Source of the DNA: Maridesulfovibrio sp. | Lineage (GTDB): Bacteria > Desulfobacterota > Desulfovibrionia > Desulfovibrionales > Desulfovibrionaceae | Direction of reading: 5' to 3' | Length of the DNA: 64,000 nucleotides | NCBI RefSeq assembly: GCF_963667685.1 | Contig: NZ_OY763931.1 | Span: 310,001 to 374,000 of the forward strand | In this document: in pieces, positions 16,264-25,113 of the stretch | How the letters are laid out: each line of letters starts with the position of its first letter | How positions within the stretch are numbered: the stretch's first letter is position 1 | Translations under genes and position numbers: made by a program | Notes under the pieces: model-generated | Databases searched by the model: none | The model's input: the letters and a program-made list of their open reading frames with translations, nothing else | Told to the model about the DNA's origin: nothing

Positions 16264-18372
16264 CTATTCCACTTTTTCCCCGACCCGTGAGGTGAAAATA
16301 TTTCCCAACGGAACGTCGCGGTCGTAGCAGGTCAGTCCGCAACGCAGACAGCGTGAAGTTTCGTATCGGAGTTCGTCTTCGGTTAGACAACCTTCTATTT
16401 CTTTGAATGTCGTCGTTCGTGTGGAACCGGTGCATTTGTGCGGTATTGGTGTGCGTGTTTTATGTCTGCAACCGTCTACATCTTTAAAAAGTGTATAAGG
16501 AATCGTATTGAGCAGGAGGTTGTCCGCTAAAGGTATTTCGCCCATGGTCAGCAGGTAGTGTATTGAACGTGCTGCCTTACGTCCGGCACCAACTGCGGAA
16601 ATCACCAGGTCAGGACCTGAAACTGAATCTCCGCCTGCAAATACTTTCGGAACTGAAGTCTGCAAGGTATGCGGGTCGGCTTGAATGGTGCGCCAACGGG
16701 TGAAGTCGATATTGCACTGTTCTTCACCGCCAGTGTAGAAGCAGGACATTTGCGGTTTCTGTCCAATGGCTGATATCACTGTATCAACCGGATAACGGGT
16801 TTCTGAGCCTTCCACAGGAACCGGGCGGCGTCTGCCGGACTCATCTTCTTCCCCAAGTTCCATCCGGACGCACTCCAGATGGGTTGCCCTGCCTTTGTCA
16901 TCAATCATTACTTTGGTTGGGGTTGAAAGAAAAACGAATTTAACGCCTTCGTCGGCAGCAGCATCAATTTCTTCAGTGTTGGCAGGCATCTCATTACGGG
17001 TGCGTCTATAGAGCATTGTAACGTCACAGCCTAGTCTGATGCAGGTTCTGGCTGCGTCGATGGCAGTATTACCGCCGCCTACAACAATAACGTTAGGTCC
17101 AACCGAAGGGGTTTGGCCCAGACCGATCGCGCTTAGAAATTCAGTTCCGGAAAGAACGCCGTAAGCATCTTCGCCAGCAATACGCAGATGACCGCTGGAC
17201 CATGCCCCGATGCCCATGAAAAAGGCTTCAAAACCTTCCTCTTCAAGATCGTTTATTGTGAAGCGGGAGCCGAAGCGCTGTTTCAGTCGTACATCTATTC
17301 CAAGATCTAAAATACCTTGAATTTCCCAGGCAAGATCTTTTTTCGGCAGTCTGTACTCAGGGATACCGTATCGCAGTTGGCCCCCGAGTTCCGGCATGGC
17401 TTCAAAAATGGTCGGGCTGTGTCCCATGCGGCGAAGGTAGTAGGCACAGGAAAGGCCGGCCGGGCCGCCGCCGATAACCGCCACTTTGTGTCCTGTATCT
17501 TTGGCGCAGGGGATGGGCAGGCGCTGGTTGTTTTTCATTTCCCAGTCAGCCACGAACCGTTTGATCATATTGATGCCCACCGGTTCATCCACATGGGTGC
17601 GGCGGCATATCTGCTCACATGGGCGCGGACAGACCCGTCCGCAAACCAGCAGCAGCGGGTTGCGTTCACGTATTATGTTTACCGCTCCGGCATAGTCTCC
17701 CTTGCTGGCGGCTTCAATGTAGCGAGGTATATTGATATTGGCAGGGCATCTCTGCTGACACGGAGCAAGGCAGTCTGTGACTTCTTCCAAGTGCAGTAGT
17801 CTGGAAGTCATGGAAACAATGGAAAGTACGCCACGCGGGCATGCCTCAACGCATTTTCTACAGGCACGGCAGGCCAGCGGGTCTACTATGGGCAGACCTT
17901 CTTCTCCCATATGAATGGCATCAAAGGGGCAGACCGCGACGCATGTTCCAAGACCGAGACAGCCCTCGGGACAGGTTTTTGCGCCATCATAAAGCAGGGC
18001 TTGGGCCCGGCAGTCTCCGGCCCCTTCGTAATTGAAAAGTTCTTCAGCCCGTTCGCCGCCTGTGCAATCCCTGAACGCAAGCTCCAGCTCCATATCCATA
18101 ACTTCAAGGCCCATGACTGCACCTACGGCCTTGGCGGTTTCCGTTCCGCCTATAACGCAGACATTGGCGCCTGATTTACCTTCCACCACCGCATTTGCCG
18201 CACCGTTGCATCCGGCATATCCGCACCCGCCGCAGTTAACTCCGGGCAGAACCTCTTCAACCTGAGCAATTCGCGGATCTTCCTTCACGTGCAGGATTCT
18301 GGAAGCAACCGCGAGAATAGTGGCGGCAGTAAAACCCAGTCCCATGAGTACAAAAAGTGATGAAAGGATCAT
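16264..18372 (-). CDS. rnfB: RnfB fused to a GltD-like NAD(P)H/FAD oxidoreductase
   Basis: The 702-residue product joins two modules. Residues 1-195 are RnfB: an N-terminal membrane helix, the GVNCGGCGYAGCNG iron-sulfur motif near 45-57, a cysteine-rich segment (TCPEGCLGLGTCVAVCPFDA) and another ferredoxin motif (CRACRKCVEACPRG). Residues 200-650 resemble the glutamate synthase small subunit/NfnB family: an N-terminal cysteine cluster (CLAPCQQRCPANINIP; CGRVCPRPCEQICRR), FAD-binding VIGGGPAGLSCAYYLRRMG and NAD(P)-binding VVGGGNTAIDAARTC. A final CLRCGLTCYDRD adds more cysteines. RnfB passes electrons from ferredoxin into the Rnf complex; the added flavoprotein could give direct exchange with NAD(P)H. 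Standalone RnfB is usually 180-300 residues. It begins two bases after rnfA. Confidence 0.92.
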   Translation of the reverse strand: MILSSLFVLMGLGFTAATILAVASRILHVKEDPRIAQVEEVLPGVNCGGCGYAGCNGAANAVVEGKSGANVCVIGGTETAKAVGAVMGLEVMDMELELAFRDCTGGERAEELFNYEGAGDCRAQALLYDGAKTCPEGCLGLGTCVAVCPFDAIHMGEEGLPIVDPLACRACRKCVEACPRGVLSIVSMTSRLLHLEEVTDCLAPCQQRCPANINIPRYIEAASKGDYAGAVNIIRERNPLLLVCGRVCPRPCEQICRRTHVDEPVGINMIKRFVADWEMKNNQRLPIPCAKDTGHKVAVIGGGPAGLSCAYYLRRMGHSPTIFEAMPELGGQLRYGIPEYRLPKKDLAWEIQGILDLGIDVRLKQRFGSRFTINDLEEEGFEAFFMGIGAWSSGHLRIAGEDAYGVLSGTEFLSAIGLGQTPSVGPNVIVVGGGNTAIDAARTCIRLGCDVTMLYRRTRNEMPANTEEIDAAADEGVKFVFLSTPTKVMIDDKGRATHLECVRMELGEEDESGRRRPVPVEGSETRYPVDTVISAIGQKPQMSCFYTGGEEQCNIDFTRWRTIQADPHTLQTSVPKVFAGGDSVSGPDLVISAVGAGRKAARSIHYLLTMGEIPLADNLLLNTIPYTLFKDVDGCRHKTRTPIPHKCTGSTRTTTFKEIEGCLTEDELRYETSRCLRCGLTCYDRDVPLGNIFTSRVGEKVE

Positions 18373-18374
18373 AT

Positions 18375-18950
18375 TTAAATCATCCCCTTGAAAGCAAAAA
18401 ATGCCAATGACATTAATCCGGCCATGACCAGCGCGATGGGCGTTCCTTTCATGGAGTTGGGTGTGCGTGAAACCGTAATCCGCTCACGGATAGATGAAAG
18501 GACAATCAGCGCAAGCATGAATCCCAGGCCGGAGGCAAAGGAAAAGGCAACGGTTTTAATAAAAGTGAATTCCTCTCGCTGACAGATAATGGCGATCCCC
18601 ATTACCGCACAGTTTGTGGTGATCAGCGGTAGAAAGATCCCCAGAGATTTGTAGAGCGGAGGGATGGTCTTTTTGAGAAACATTTCCACAAATTGTACAA
18701 GGGAGGCTATAACCAGAATGAAAGTCAGGGTTTGCAGATATTGCAGTCCCAAAGGATCAAGCAGATACTCCTGTACCGCCCATGTAATGGAAGCGGACAT
18801 GGTGGCAACAAAAACAACTGCGCTGCCCATGCCGACGGCCACTGAAATTTTCTTGGAAGTACCGATGAACGGACAGTTTCCCAGATATTGAGCCAGCACA
18901 ATGTTGTTTACAAATATGGCGGAGATGAAGAGCAGGAAGTATTCTTTCAT
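18375..18950 (-). CDS. rnfA: Rnf complex integral membrane subunit A
   Basis: This 191-residue protein has six hydrophobic helices. The family signature near the N-terminus (FVNNIVLAQYLGNCPFIGTSKK) includes the conserved cysteine that, with RnfE, holds an iron-sulfur cluster inside the membrane, and a second Asn-Cys segment (PLITTNCAVMGIAI) lies in the middle. It is a core subunit of the ion-pumping ferredoxin:NAD+ oxidoreductase. A 12-base gap follows rnfE, with GAAGGGAT as ribosome-binding site. Confidence 0.97.
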   Translation of the reverse strand: MKEYFLLFISAIFVNNIVLAQYLGNCPFIGTSKKISVAVGMGSAVVFVATMSASITWAVQEYLLDPLGLQYLQTLTFILVIASLVQFVEMFLKKTIPPLYKSLGIFLPLITTNCAVMGIAIICQREEFTFIKTVAFSFASGLGFMLALIVLSSIRERITVSRTPNSMKGTPIALVMAGLMSLAFFAFKGMI

Positions 18951-18962
18951 GGGTTATCCCTT

Positions 18963-19628
18963 CTAGCGGCTGCATATACCGCAGGATCTGCATTCGTGGC
19001 TGGGGTTGTCCAGTACAGCCTGTCCCTTGCGCCGTGATTGCCAGCTGGTGAAAATATTCATGCATGCGAGTAGCAGTCCAAGGCAGACAAAAGCACCAGG
19101 GGCCTCAACCATGAAAGCAAAAGGCTTATATGTTCTTGCCATAATCTGGTGGCCGAAAAGGGTTCCGTAGCCGAGGAGTTCGCGCAATCCGCCGAGAAGG
19201 GTGAGGGACATGGTGAAGCCCATACCCATGCCCAATCCGTCCGCGGCCGCGAGTAGTATGGGATTTTTGGATGCGAAAGCTTCGGCCCTGCCGAGGATAA
19301 TACAGTTTACCACAATAAGCGGGACGAATATACCGAGCTGCTGGTAGAGGGGATAGGCAAAAGCCTGCATAAGCAGCTCCACTGAAACAACAAGCGAGGC
19401 AGCGATAACAATAAAACAGGCGATACGAACCTTGGGTGGAATGATTTTGCGGAAGATGGAAACAAGGATGTTGGACATGGTCAGCACGAAGATAACAGCC
19501 AGCCCCATGCCCAGCCCGTTGTCAGCTGTTTTTGTTACCGCCAGCACCGGGCAGAGCCCGAGTACTACCTTGAACGGCGGTAAGTCCTTCCACAGTCCTT
19601 TTGAAAATTCTTTCCACAATAAGCTCAT
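18963..19628 (-). CDS. rnfE: Rnf complex integral membrane subunit E
   Basis: This 221-residue six-helix membrane protein is paralogous to RnfA. LGLCPVLAVTKTADNGLGMG and FVPLIVVNCIILGRAEAFASKNP are diagnostic, each with the conserved cysteine. The C-terminus ends in a cysteine-rich tail (NPSHECRSCGICSR) that is unusual for RnfE and could bind metal. It begins one base after rnfG. Confidence 0.97.
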   Translation of the reverse strand: MSLLWKEFSKGLWKDLPPFKVVLGLCPVLAVTKTADNGLGMGLAVIFVLTMSNILVSIFRKIIPPKVRIACFIVIAASLVVSVELLMQAFAYPLYQQLGIFVPLIVVNCIILGRAEAFASKNPILLAAADGLGMGMGFTMSLTLLGGLRELLGYGTLFGHQIMARTYKPFAFMVEAPGAFVCLGLLLACMNIFTSWQSRRKGQAVLDNPSHECRSCGICSR

Positions 19629-19629
19629 A

Positions 19630-20217
19630 TCAGGACTCCAGCTGCCATGCGGCTTTTATTTGCGGTTTAATTTTTTTAAATATTTCTATAGCCTGCTTGA
19701 CTGCTTCAACTGTTGCCGTGGACGAAATCGTAGCTCCTGAAATGCCGTCTATGCTGCCACCTTTGGCCGATAGTTCAACGGAATAGGAATGCTCTTTGAA
19801 CTGGCTGGTGAATCCGTGTCTGGCAACTTTGGCTCCTACTCCGGGAGTTTCTTTCATCGTTGTTATCCCGATGCCGGAAAGGCTTTCCCGGCCGACATTG
19901 AATCCTACCATAACTCCGACATCTCCGCCGTACCCTTTGGCAAAAGTTTCAATGGCCAGACCACGTAGTCTGCCGTTTTGCAGCGCGGGAAAGACAGTAA
20001 TCTTACGTGACGAACCGGGAATGGTGAATTTCATGCGGTCTTTAACCGGGGAATTATCGTATCCGGTAAGTACCTTGCTGATAGCCGGACCTTGAACATA
20101 AGTGAGTACCTGTTCTTCTATACGGCTTTCAGTGGTTTCTTTGAGCGATGCAAGAGTTACGCTGAACATACCGCAGATGAGGGTCAGTACTGCAATCATT
20201 TTTATGCTTTCTTTCAT
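19630..20217 (-). CDS. rnfG: Rnf complex FMN-binding subunit G
   Basis: This 195-residue protein has one N-terminal transmembrane helix and a periplasmic domain. The motif SGATISS near residue 160 holds the threonine to which FMN is covalently attached in characterised RnfG/NqrC proteins. Motifs around TMKETPGVGAKV fit the FMN-binding domain (PF04205). The flavin transferase ApbE needed for this modification is not in the window. Its start overlaps the end of rnfD by four bases (ATGA). Confidence 0.96.
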   Translation of the reverse strand: MKESIKMIAVLTLICGMFSVTLASLKETTESRIEEQVLTYVQGPAISKVLTGYDNSPVKDRMKFTIPGSSRKITVFPALQNGRLRGLAIETFAKGYGGDVGVMVGFNVGRESLSGIGITTMKETPGVGAKVARHGFTSQFKEHSYSVELSAKGGSIDGISGATISSTATVEAVKQAIEIFKKIKPQIKAAWQLES

Positions 20218-21194
20218 GATCCGCTCCGCAGGTGGATATTGGTGATGCCGCCAAACGGTGCGGGCCGGATTTTGTCGATTAGCGGAGTCATCAGGTTTGC
20301 AATCAGGATGGCGAAGGGAACACCGTCAGGATATATTCCATAAACTCTGATAATGATGAGCATTGCTCCGGCAAGAAATCCGTATAGCATCATTGGAATG
20401 TGCCCAGCAGGGGAAGAAGGGCCATCCGTTGCCAGAAAAAAAGCTCCGAAAAGAGTGGAACCGCAAAGCAGGTGATATTCCGGTGAAGCGTATTCCAGCG
20501 GATCGAGAAAAAAGTAGATTGCAGCGGTAACTGTTACCCCGGCGATGAATGCCAGCGGGATGTCCGGCCTGATAATTCTGCGTGCAAGCAGGTAGACGCC
20601 ACCCAGCAGTATTGCTGCCGGCTGGGCAGCCCCGGTTCCGCCGAGCTGGAACCCCAGCAGCAGGGACTTTAAGGAGTATTCACTTAGAGTTTCCGGCCCG
20701 AAGTTTTTAAGTCCGCTCAAGGGATACGTGAGTTCCGAAGCCAGCATGGATACATCGAAATTCATGAGGTCCGGCCATGAAACCGTCAGAATGGCCCAGC
20801 CCACTAACGGAACACAGAGCGGGTTTGCTCCGATTCCGCCGAAAATCATGCGTCCAATGAATATTGAAAGGCCGCTTCCGGTTGTAACCAGCCACCATGG
20901 TGCGGACGGAGGAAGCAGAAAACCGAACATGATGCCGTAGAGCAGGGCGGTATAGTTGTCGGCTTCAATTTCCCGTTTCATGAAATATAAACAGACGGTT
21001 TCCGTAATTACCGCCGTGAATGAAGACAGGGCAAGTACCCGTAGAGCAAGGAAATGGTAGTGATATGCCGCAAAAAATGTAGCCGGAAGCAGGGCAACAA
21101 TAGTTTCCAGCGCGTCTTTTTTTATGGTCCGCCCGCAATGCGTATGGGGTGGAATGGAAACAGTCAGTACGGGGGATCCGCTTAATGGTTTCAT
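20214..21194 (-). CDS. rnfD: Rnf complex integral membrane subunit D
   Basis: This 326-residue protein has about nine to ten hydrophobic helices and family motifs such as MFGFLLPPSAPWWL, FGGIGANPLCVPLVGWAIL, PLEYASPEYHLLCGSTLFGAFFLATDG and YGIYPDGVPFAILIANL. The region where other RnfD proteins attach FMN to threonine in SGAT reads QLGGTGAAQPAA here, so the flavin site is not the textbook form. It overlaps rnfC by four bases and rnfG by four. Confidence 0.95.
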   Translation of the reverse strand: MKPLSGSPVLTVSIPPHTHCGRTIKKDALETIVALLPATFFAAYHYHFLALRVLALSSFTAVITETVCLYFMKREIEADNYTALLYGIMFGFLLPPSAPWWLVTTGSGLSIFIGRMIFGGIGANPLCVPLVGWAILTVSWPDLMNFDVSMLASELTYPLSGLKNFGPETLSEYSLKSLLLGFQLGGTGAAQPAAILLGGVYLLARRIIRPDIPLAFIAGVTVTAAIYFFLDPLEYASPEYHLLCGSTLFGAFFLATDGPSSPAGHIPMMLYGFLAGAMLIIIRVYGIYPDGVPFAILIANLMTPLIDKIRPAPFGGITNIHLRSGS

Positions 21195-22366
21195 TGCTGC
21201 TCCCGGAGATCTTCAATTATCGGTTGTGCGGCCAGTTCTTTTTTGGCCAGTCGGATGTACTGCAGAATGGGGCGCTGTGCCTTGCACCAGTATGCACACA
21301 GCCCGCACTCGAAGCATGATGCGATATTATAGCTGAGGCAGTTTTCATAAAGTCTGAACTCTGCATGGCGTGAGATCATGTTGGGCATCAACCGGGCCGG
21401 GCAGCGGATTACGCATTCTCCGCAACCGACACAGGGATTATCTTTCAGGGTAGTTCCACTGGGTGAGCGCAGCACTACAATCCCCTGTGTATTCGGATTT
21501 ACACCCTGTTTAAGATTGTAAATGGTCCGGCCTGTCAAAGGGCCGCCCAGAATGACCCGGTCATGTTCGCCGGGGCGGAATCCAGCTATTTTTAAAAGCA
21601 GGCCCACCGGGGTTCCTATCGGTGTAAGGAAAGGTGTGTTACCTATTTTTACAATGACCAGAGTTACCGGGTGCCGCCCATGGATAGTCCGCCCGATACG
21701 GTAAAGGGTTGCTGCGTCAATTACACAGACTTGCGGGGGAAGTTCCCTGCCTGTCACAGCCTTAGTGATCAACTCCGGCAGGCTGTTCGGGTATACAGGT
21801 TCAATTTCATGTCCAGTGCATCCCTGGATTGTCCAGTCCACACCCTTTGGAATAGCCAGTGCGCATTCCTTGGGGGAAATGGCTTTTTTCAAGTAATTCA
21901 GTCCGACAGTCATTATATCATTGAATTCTTCAATCAGAATCCTGTGTCCATCCATTCCGGCTTCACGTGGAACTGCGTTTACTATCAGGGTGCAGCCTTG
22001 TTTCATCCCCCGTATATCTATCCCGTTGCGGCGCAGGTTCTCCAGCATGGTTCTTGAGTCTGCTTCGGGAAAATCAACATGCGGGGCTACTCTGGTGCCT
22101 TCTTCCCTTATGGTAATGTAATCTTTCTTTATATCGGTCACAGTTCCTGAAATAGAGCTGTGGACGGCAGGTCTCCGGCAGTCCGGGTCTGATGCTACCG
22201 GTTGTGCTTTGGCTACCTGAGTATCCAGCTGAACCAGGGGCTTTAGACCTGTGATCTCAAGGCAGACCTCCAACGTGCCGCCAATTTTATGTTCCCATGT
22301 GTTGATCATGGGACCGAGTTCAGAAGGGGTAAGTGAAAAAAGAGGATTCATATCAGGCTTTCCCAA
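21191..22366 (-). CDS. rnfC: Rnf complex peripheral subunit C (NADH/FMN/iron-sulfur)
   Basis: RnfC is the cytoplasmic subunit that exchanges electrons with NAD. This 391-residue protein has the RnfC N-terminal fold, the long flavin/NAD-binding middle (GTPVGLLLKIAGFRPGEHDRVILGGPLTG) and two ferredoxin-type motifs, CVGCGECVIRCP and CFECGLCAYWC. It is somewhat shorter than many RnfC proteins because the C-terminal tail is short. It starts one base after the cytochrome gene and overlaps rnfD by four bases. Confidence 0.95.
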   Translation of the reverse strand: MGKPDMNPLFSLTPSELGPMINTWEHKIGGTLEVCLEITGLKPLVQLDTQVAKAQPVASDPDCRRPAVHSSISGTVTDIKKDYITIREEGTRVAPHVDFPEADSRTMLENLRRNGIDIRGMKQGCTLIVNAVPREAGMDGHRILIEEFNDIMTVGLNYLKKAISPKECALAIPKGVDWTIQGCTGHEIEPVYPNSLPELITKAVTGRELPPQVCVIDAATLYRIGRTIHGRHPVTLVIVKIGNTPFLTPIGTPVGLLLKIAGFRPGEHDRVILGGPLTGRTIYNLKQGVNPNTQGIVVLRSPSGTTLKDNPCVGCGECVIRCPARLMPNMISRHAEFRLYENCLSYNIASCFECGLCAYWCKAQRPILQYIRLAKKELAAQPIIEDLREQQ

Positions 22367-22367
22367 T

Positions 22368-23114
22368 TTATTTTAAATGGCATCTGCTGCATTCGTTGTC
22401 TTTATATGGGCCGCGTTTCATTTGCTTATGGCACTCCATGCACTTGTCATGGAAGGCGCTGGTGCGGTTAAGAACAAGGTCTTTCTCATTTTTTTGATGA
22501 CACTGTCCGCAAGCGGTATAGTCACCTGAGTAATTCTTCATATCATGCATTTTGTGGCAGGGTGAACAACCTTTCAGGCCTTCCTCAAACATATCGTCAT
22601 GACAGGTTATGCAACGTTTATGAGCAGCATCGCGTACACTTGGAACGTCTTTCGTTCCCGCATTGGTATGGCAGTTTCCGCATTTTTGCGGTTCTTTTTC
22701 TATATTCGTATCATGGTGACAGGTCTGGCAGTCATCTTCAGCATACTCTTCGTGAGCCTCATGATTGAAGTTGAGTTTACCAAGTTCCGCGTGGTGGCAT
22801 TTGCTGCAATAGCTGGTGTCAGGGAAGGAACGAATGTGTTCACGTACATAGTCTTTATCAAAGGACTCCGGGTGGCATGATCCGCAAGGAAGTGGTTCCT
22901 GATCGCTGGTTTCACGTTCGTGGTGGCATTTCTCGCAGGGGATTGCATAGTCCCGGTGGTGGCGAATATGTGTAAAAATAACTTTGCCGCCACTGTTCTT
23001 AAATAAAATCCGGACTGGCATCTTCTCTTTTTTTTCAGGCGTGACATATCCGGCAACAGTCAGCCCGAAGAGAATGGTAAGTATAACAATAATGGGGAGA
23101 AATTTTTTGCGCAC
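22368..23114 (-). CDS. Membrane-anchored ten-heme c-type cytochrome of the rnf operon
   Basis: The product has ten CxxCH heme-binding motifs (CEKCH, CGSCH, CSKCH, CQTCH, CGNCH, CITCH, CSPCH, CGQCH, CMECH, CSRCH) in about 190 residues, with many additional histidines that can be distal ligands. A hydrophobic N-terminus (FLPIIVILTILFGLTVAGYV) is a signal or anchor. I place the start at the GTG at 23114, behind TAAGGA, not at the upstream TTG at 23141; this gives 248 residues. As the first gene of the rnf operon it probably links periplasmic electron carriers such as tetraheme cytochrome c3 to Rnf, as proposed for desulfovibrios. Confidence 0.94.
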   Translation of the reverse strand: MRKKFLPIIVILTILFGLTVAGYVTPEKKEKMPVRILFKNSGGKVIFTHIRHHRDYAIPCEKCHHERETSDQEPLPCGSCHPESFDKDYVREHIRSFPDTSYCSKCHHAELGKLNFNHEAHEEYAEDDCQTCHHDTNIEKEPQKCGNCHTNAGTKDVPSVRDAAHKRCITCHDDMFEEGLKGCSPCHKMHDMKNYSGDYTACGQCHQKNEKDLVLNRTSAFHDKCMECHKQMKRGPYKDNECSRCHLK

Positions 23115-23499
23115 CGAAATGATCCTTACTTTGTGTAACAATATTAAGTGGATATTGTATACTTAATGTGGAGGAATTTGTCTAGTCATAAAATCTTATC
23201 CCGTTAAAAGATGAAAGTATTTCCTAAAATTTAGTGAGAGATTTTACACACTATAATGCATTGATATTGCGGTTTTTTTATTGCTGCTTCATGAGCATAT
23301 ATAAGTCAGTGTTTTTTGTTTTGATTTGTTGTTTTTTCAGATTATACTTTCTAAACAAATTAATTAATCAATTTGATATCTTAGTTTCATAAATTACTTT
23401 TTACTGTGACCTGATAGACACATTCTGCTGATAAGTATCCCATTTGAAACGGGCGTGGTTCCCAATTCAGAATTCAAAACTAACTATCAGGAGAAAGTG
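23115..23499. other. Divergent regulatory region between the rnf operon and alkaline phosphatase
   Basis: These 385 A/T-rich bases separate the two divergent genes. The left part holds a candidate rnf promoter (23156-23184). The right part ends in the AGGAGA ribosome-binding site of the phosphatase. I looked for clear phosphate-box repeats and found none convincing. No RNA gene or reading frame is supported. Confidence 0.55.
23156..23184 (-). promoter_or_regulatory. Candidate sigma-70 promoter of the rnf operon
   Basis: On the minus strand TAGACA (23179-23184) and TATACA (23156-23161) are separated by 17 bases. The cytochrome GTG start lies about 40 bases downstream. Confidence 0.4.
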
Positions 23500-25014
23500 A
23501 TGAGATTTTCCAACAAATTAAGGTTATTGATTGTCTGTATGGTCTGCGTCATGATCGTGGCCGCGGCACCTGCATACGCCAAGGACAAAACGGTCCGCGT
23601 ATACAAAGGCAATCCTGCCAAGTACGTATTTCTCTTTATTGGTGATGGTATGGGGCTGCCCCAGAAAGGAGCTACCGAGGCATTCACGGGCAAACAGCTT
23701 GCTATGAACAGCTTCCCCGCACAAGGAATGACCACCACTTATGCAGCAGACAGGTTCATTACCGGTTCCGCTGCTTCCGCTACATCTCTTGCCAGCGGTC
23801 AGAAAACAAATATCGGTATGCTCGGTATGGCTCCCAACCAGATGCATGTAAAATCCATTGCTGAAATGGCTAAAGCAGAAGGCAAGAAAGTCGGTATCGT
23901 ATCAAGCGTATCTATTGACCACGCAACTCCAGCTGCTTTCTATGCCCATGTTCCCACCCGCGGTCAGTACTATGATATCGATGTTGCCCTCTCCGAGAGT
24001 AATTTTGATTTCTTCGGCGGTGGAGGTTTGAAAGACATCAACAACAAGAAAAAGAATTCCAAGAACTTTAAAGGGAACGCTCTCGATCTGATTCAAAAAG
24101 CCGGTTATAAAGTAGTTACTGATAAAGAAGAATTTATGGCGCTTAAGCCTGCCGACGGTAAGGTTATTTCATGGAACGCATGGCTGCAGGATTCCAAAGC
24201 TCTCCCTTATGCTATGGATATGCGTCCTCAGGATATCACTCTTCCTGAATTTACTGCCAAGGCAATTGAAATGCTCGACAATCCTGAAGGATTTTTCCTG
24301 ATGGTTGAAGGTGGTAAAATTGACTGGGCCTGTCACGCTAACGATGCAACCGCTTTCATCAAGAATACCATTTCTTTTGATGATTCCATTAAAAAAGCAG
24401 TGGAATTTGCTAAAAAACACCCCAAAGAAACACTCATTGTTGTTACCGGGGACCACGAATGTGGTGGCTTGACCCTTGGCTTCGCAGGCACCAAGTACAG
24501 CTCTTACTACGATGCGCTCAAGAATCAGTCTATTTCCTTCCAGCAGTTTTCCGATGATATCGTTAAGCTCTGGAAAGAAGAGCATAAAGGGAACGCAAGC
24601 TTTGAATCTTTCCAGCCTACCATTACCCATTTCTTCGGTCTTGAGTTTGCTGGTGATGCCAGGAAGAATCCCCTTGTCGTAAAAGGCTATCAGCTTGCCA
24701 TGCTCAAAGATGCTTATGAGCGCACTATGAAAGGTGAAGTGGATTCCAATGATCCGGAACTTTACAATCTCTACGGCGGTTACGATCCTTTAACCGTGAC
24801 GATCACACATATCCTTAATAACAATGCCGGTCTTGGCTGGACTTCATACAAACATACCGGTGTTCCGGTGGCAACTTCCGCCATGGGTGTCGGTTCATCT
24901 TCATTTAACGGATATTATGATAACGTTGATGTTGCATACAAAATTATGTCTATCATGGGTATGATTCCTAAAGTACATGCCGCAATCAACAACACAGAGT
25001 TTGCTGCCAAGTAG
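23500..25014 (+). CDS. Alkaline phosphatase (PhoA family), atypical active-site sequence
   Basis: This 504-residue periplasmic phosphomonoesterase has a signal peptide (MRFSNKLRLLIVC..., cleavage after APAYA) and starts at the ATG at 23500 behind AGGAGA. Metal and substrate motifs include FIGDGMGLPQ, SIDHATPAAFYAHVPTR (with the Arg corresponding to E. coli Arg166), VEGGKIDWACHANDAT and VVTGDHECGGLTLG. The nucleophile segment, usually TDSAASAT, reads TGSAASAT: S90 is present but the preceding Asp is G89. Activity is expected, since small residues at that position are tolerated in the E. coli enzyme. Phosphate control is likely but unproven. Confidence 0.93.
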   Translation: MRFSNKLRLLIVCMVCVMIVAAAPAYAKDKTVRVYKGNPAKYVFLFIGDGMGLPQKGATEAFTGKQLAMNSFPAQGMTTTYAADRFITGSAASATSLASGQKTNIGMLGMAPNQMHVKSIAEMAKAEGKKVGIVSSVSIDHATPAAFYAHVPTRGQYYDIDVALSESNFDFFGGGGLKDINNKKKNSKNFKGNALDLIQKAGYKVVTDKEEFMALKPADGKVISWNAWLQDSKALPYAMDMRPQDITLPEFTAKAIEMLDNPEGFFLMVEGGKIDWACHANDATAFIKNTISFDDSIKKAVEFAKKHPKETLIVVTGDHECGGLTLGFAGTKYSSYYDALKNQSISFQQFSDDIVKLWKEEHKGNASFESFQPTITHFFGLEFAGDARKNPLVVKGYQLAMLKDAYERTMKGEVDSNDPELYNLYGGYDPLTVTITHILNNNAGLGWTSYKHTGVPVATSAMGVGSSSFNGYYDNVDVAYKIMSIMGMIPKVHAAINNTEFAAK

Positions 25015-25040
25015 CATTTTCTTCGTACTTTAACTGTGTT

Positions 25041-25070
25041 AGGCGGGGCATCTTTATATGCCCCGCCTTT
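25041..25070 (+). terminator. Intrinsic terminator after alkaline phosphatase
   Basis: AGGCGGGGCAT (25041-25051) and ATGCCCCGCCT (25058-25068) form an 11-pair G/C-rich stem with a six-base loop, followed by T residues. Confidence 0.85.
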
Positions 25071-25113
25071 ACTTGTACGCGAATTCAGCAAGCACAATTA
25101 ACCCCATGAGATT

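Noticed and set aside
23185..23499. Phosphate-box repeats before alkaline phosphatase
   Set aside because: CTGTGACCTGATAGACACA near 23405 has partial similarity only; no regular 11-base spacing of two matching halves.
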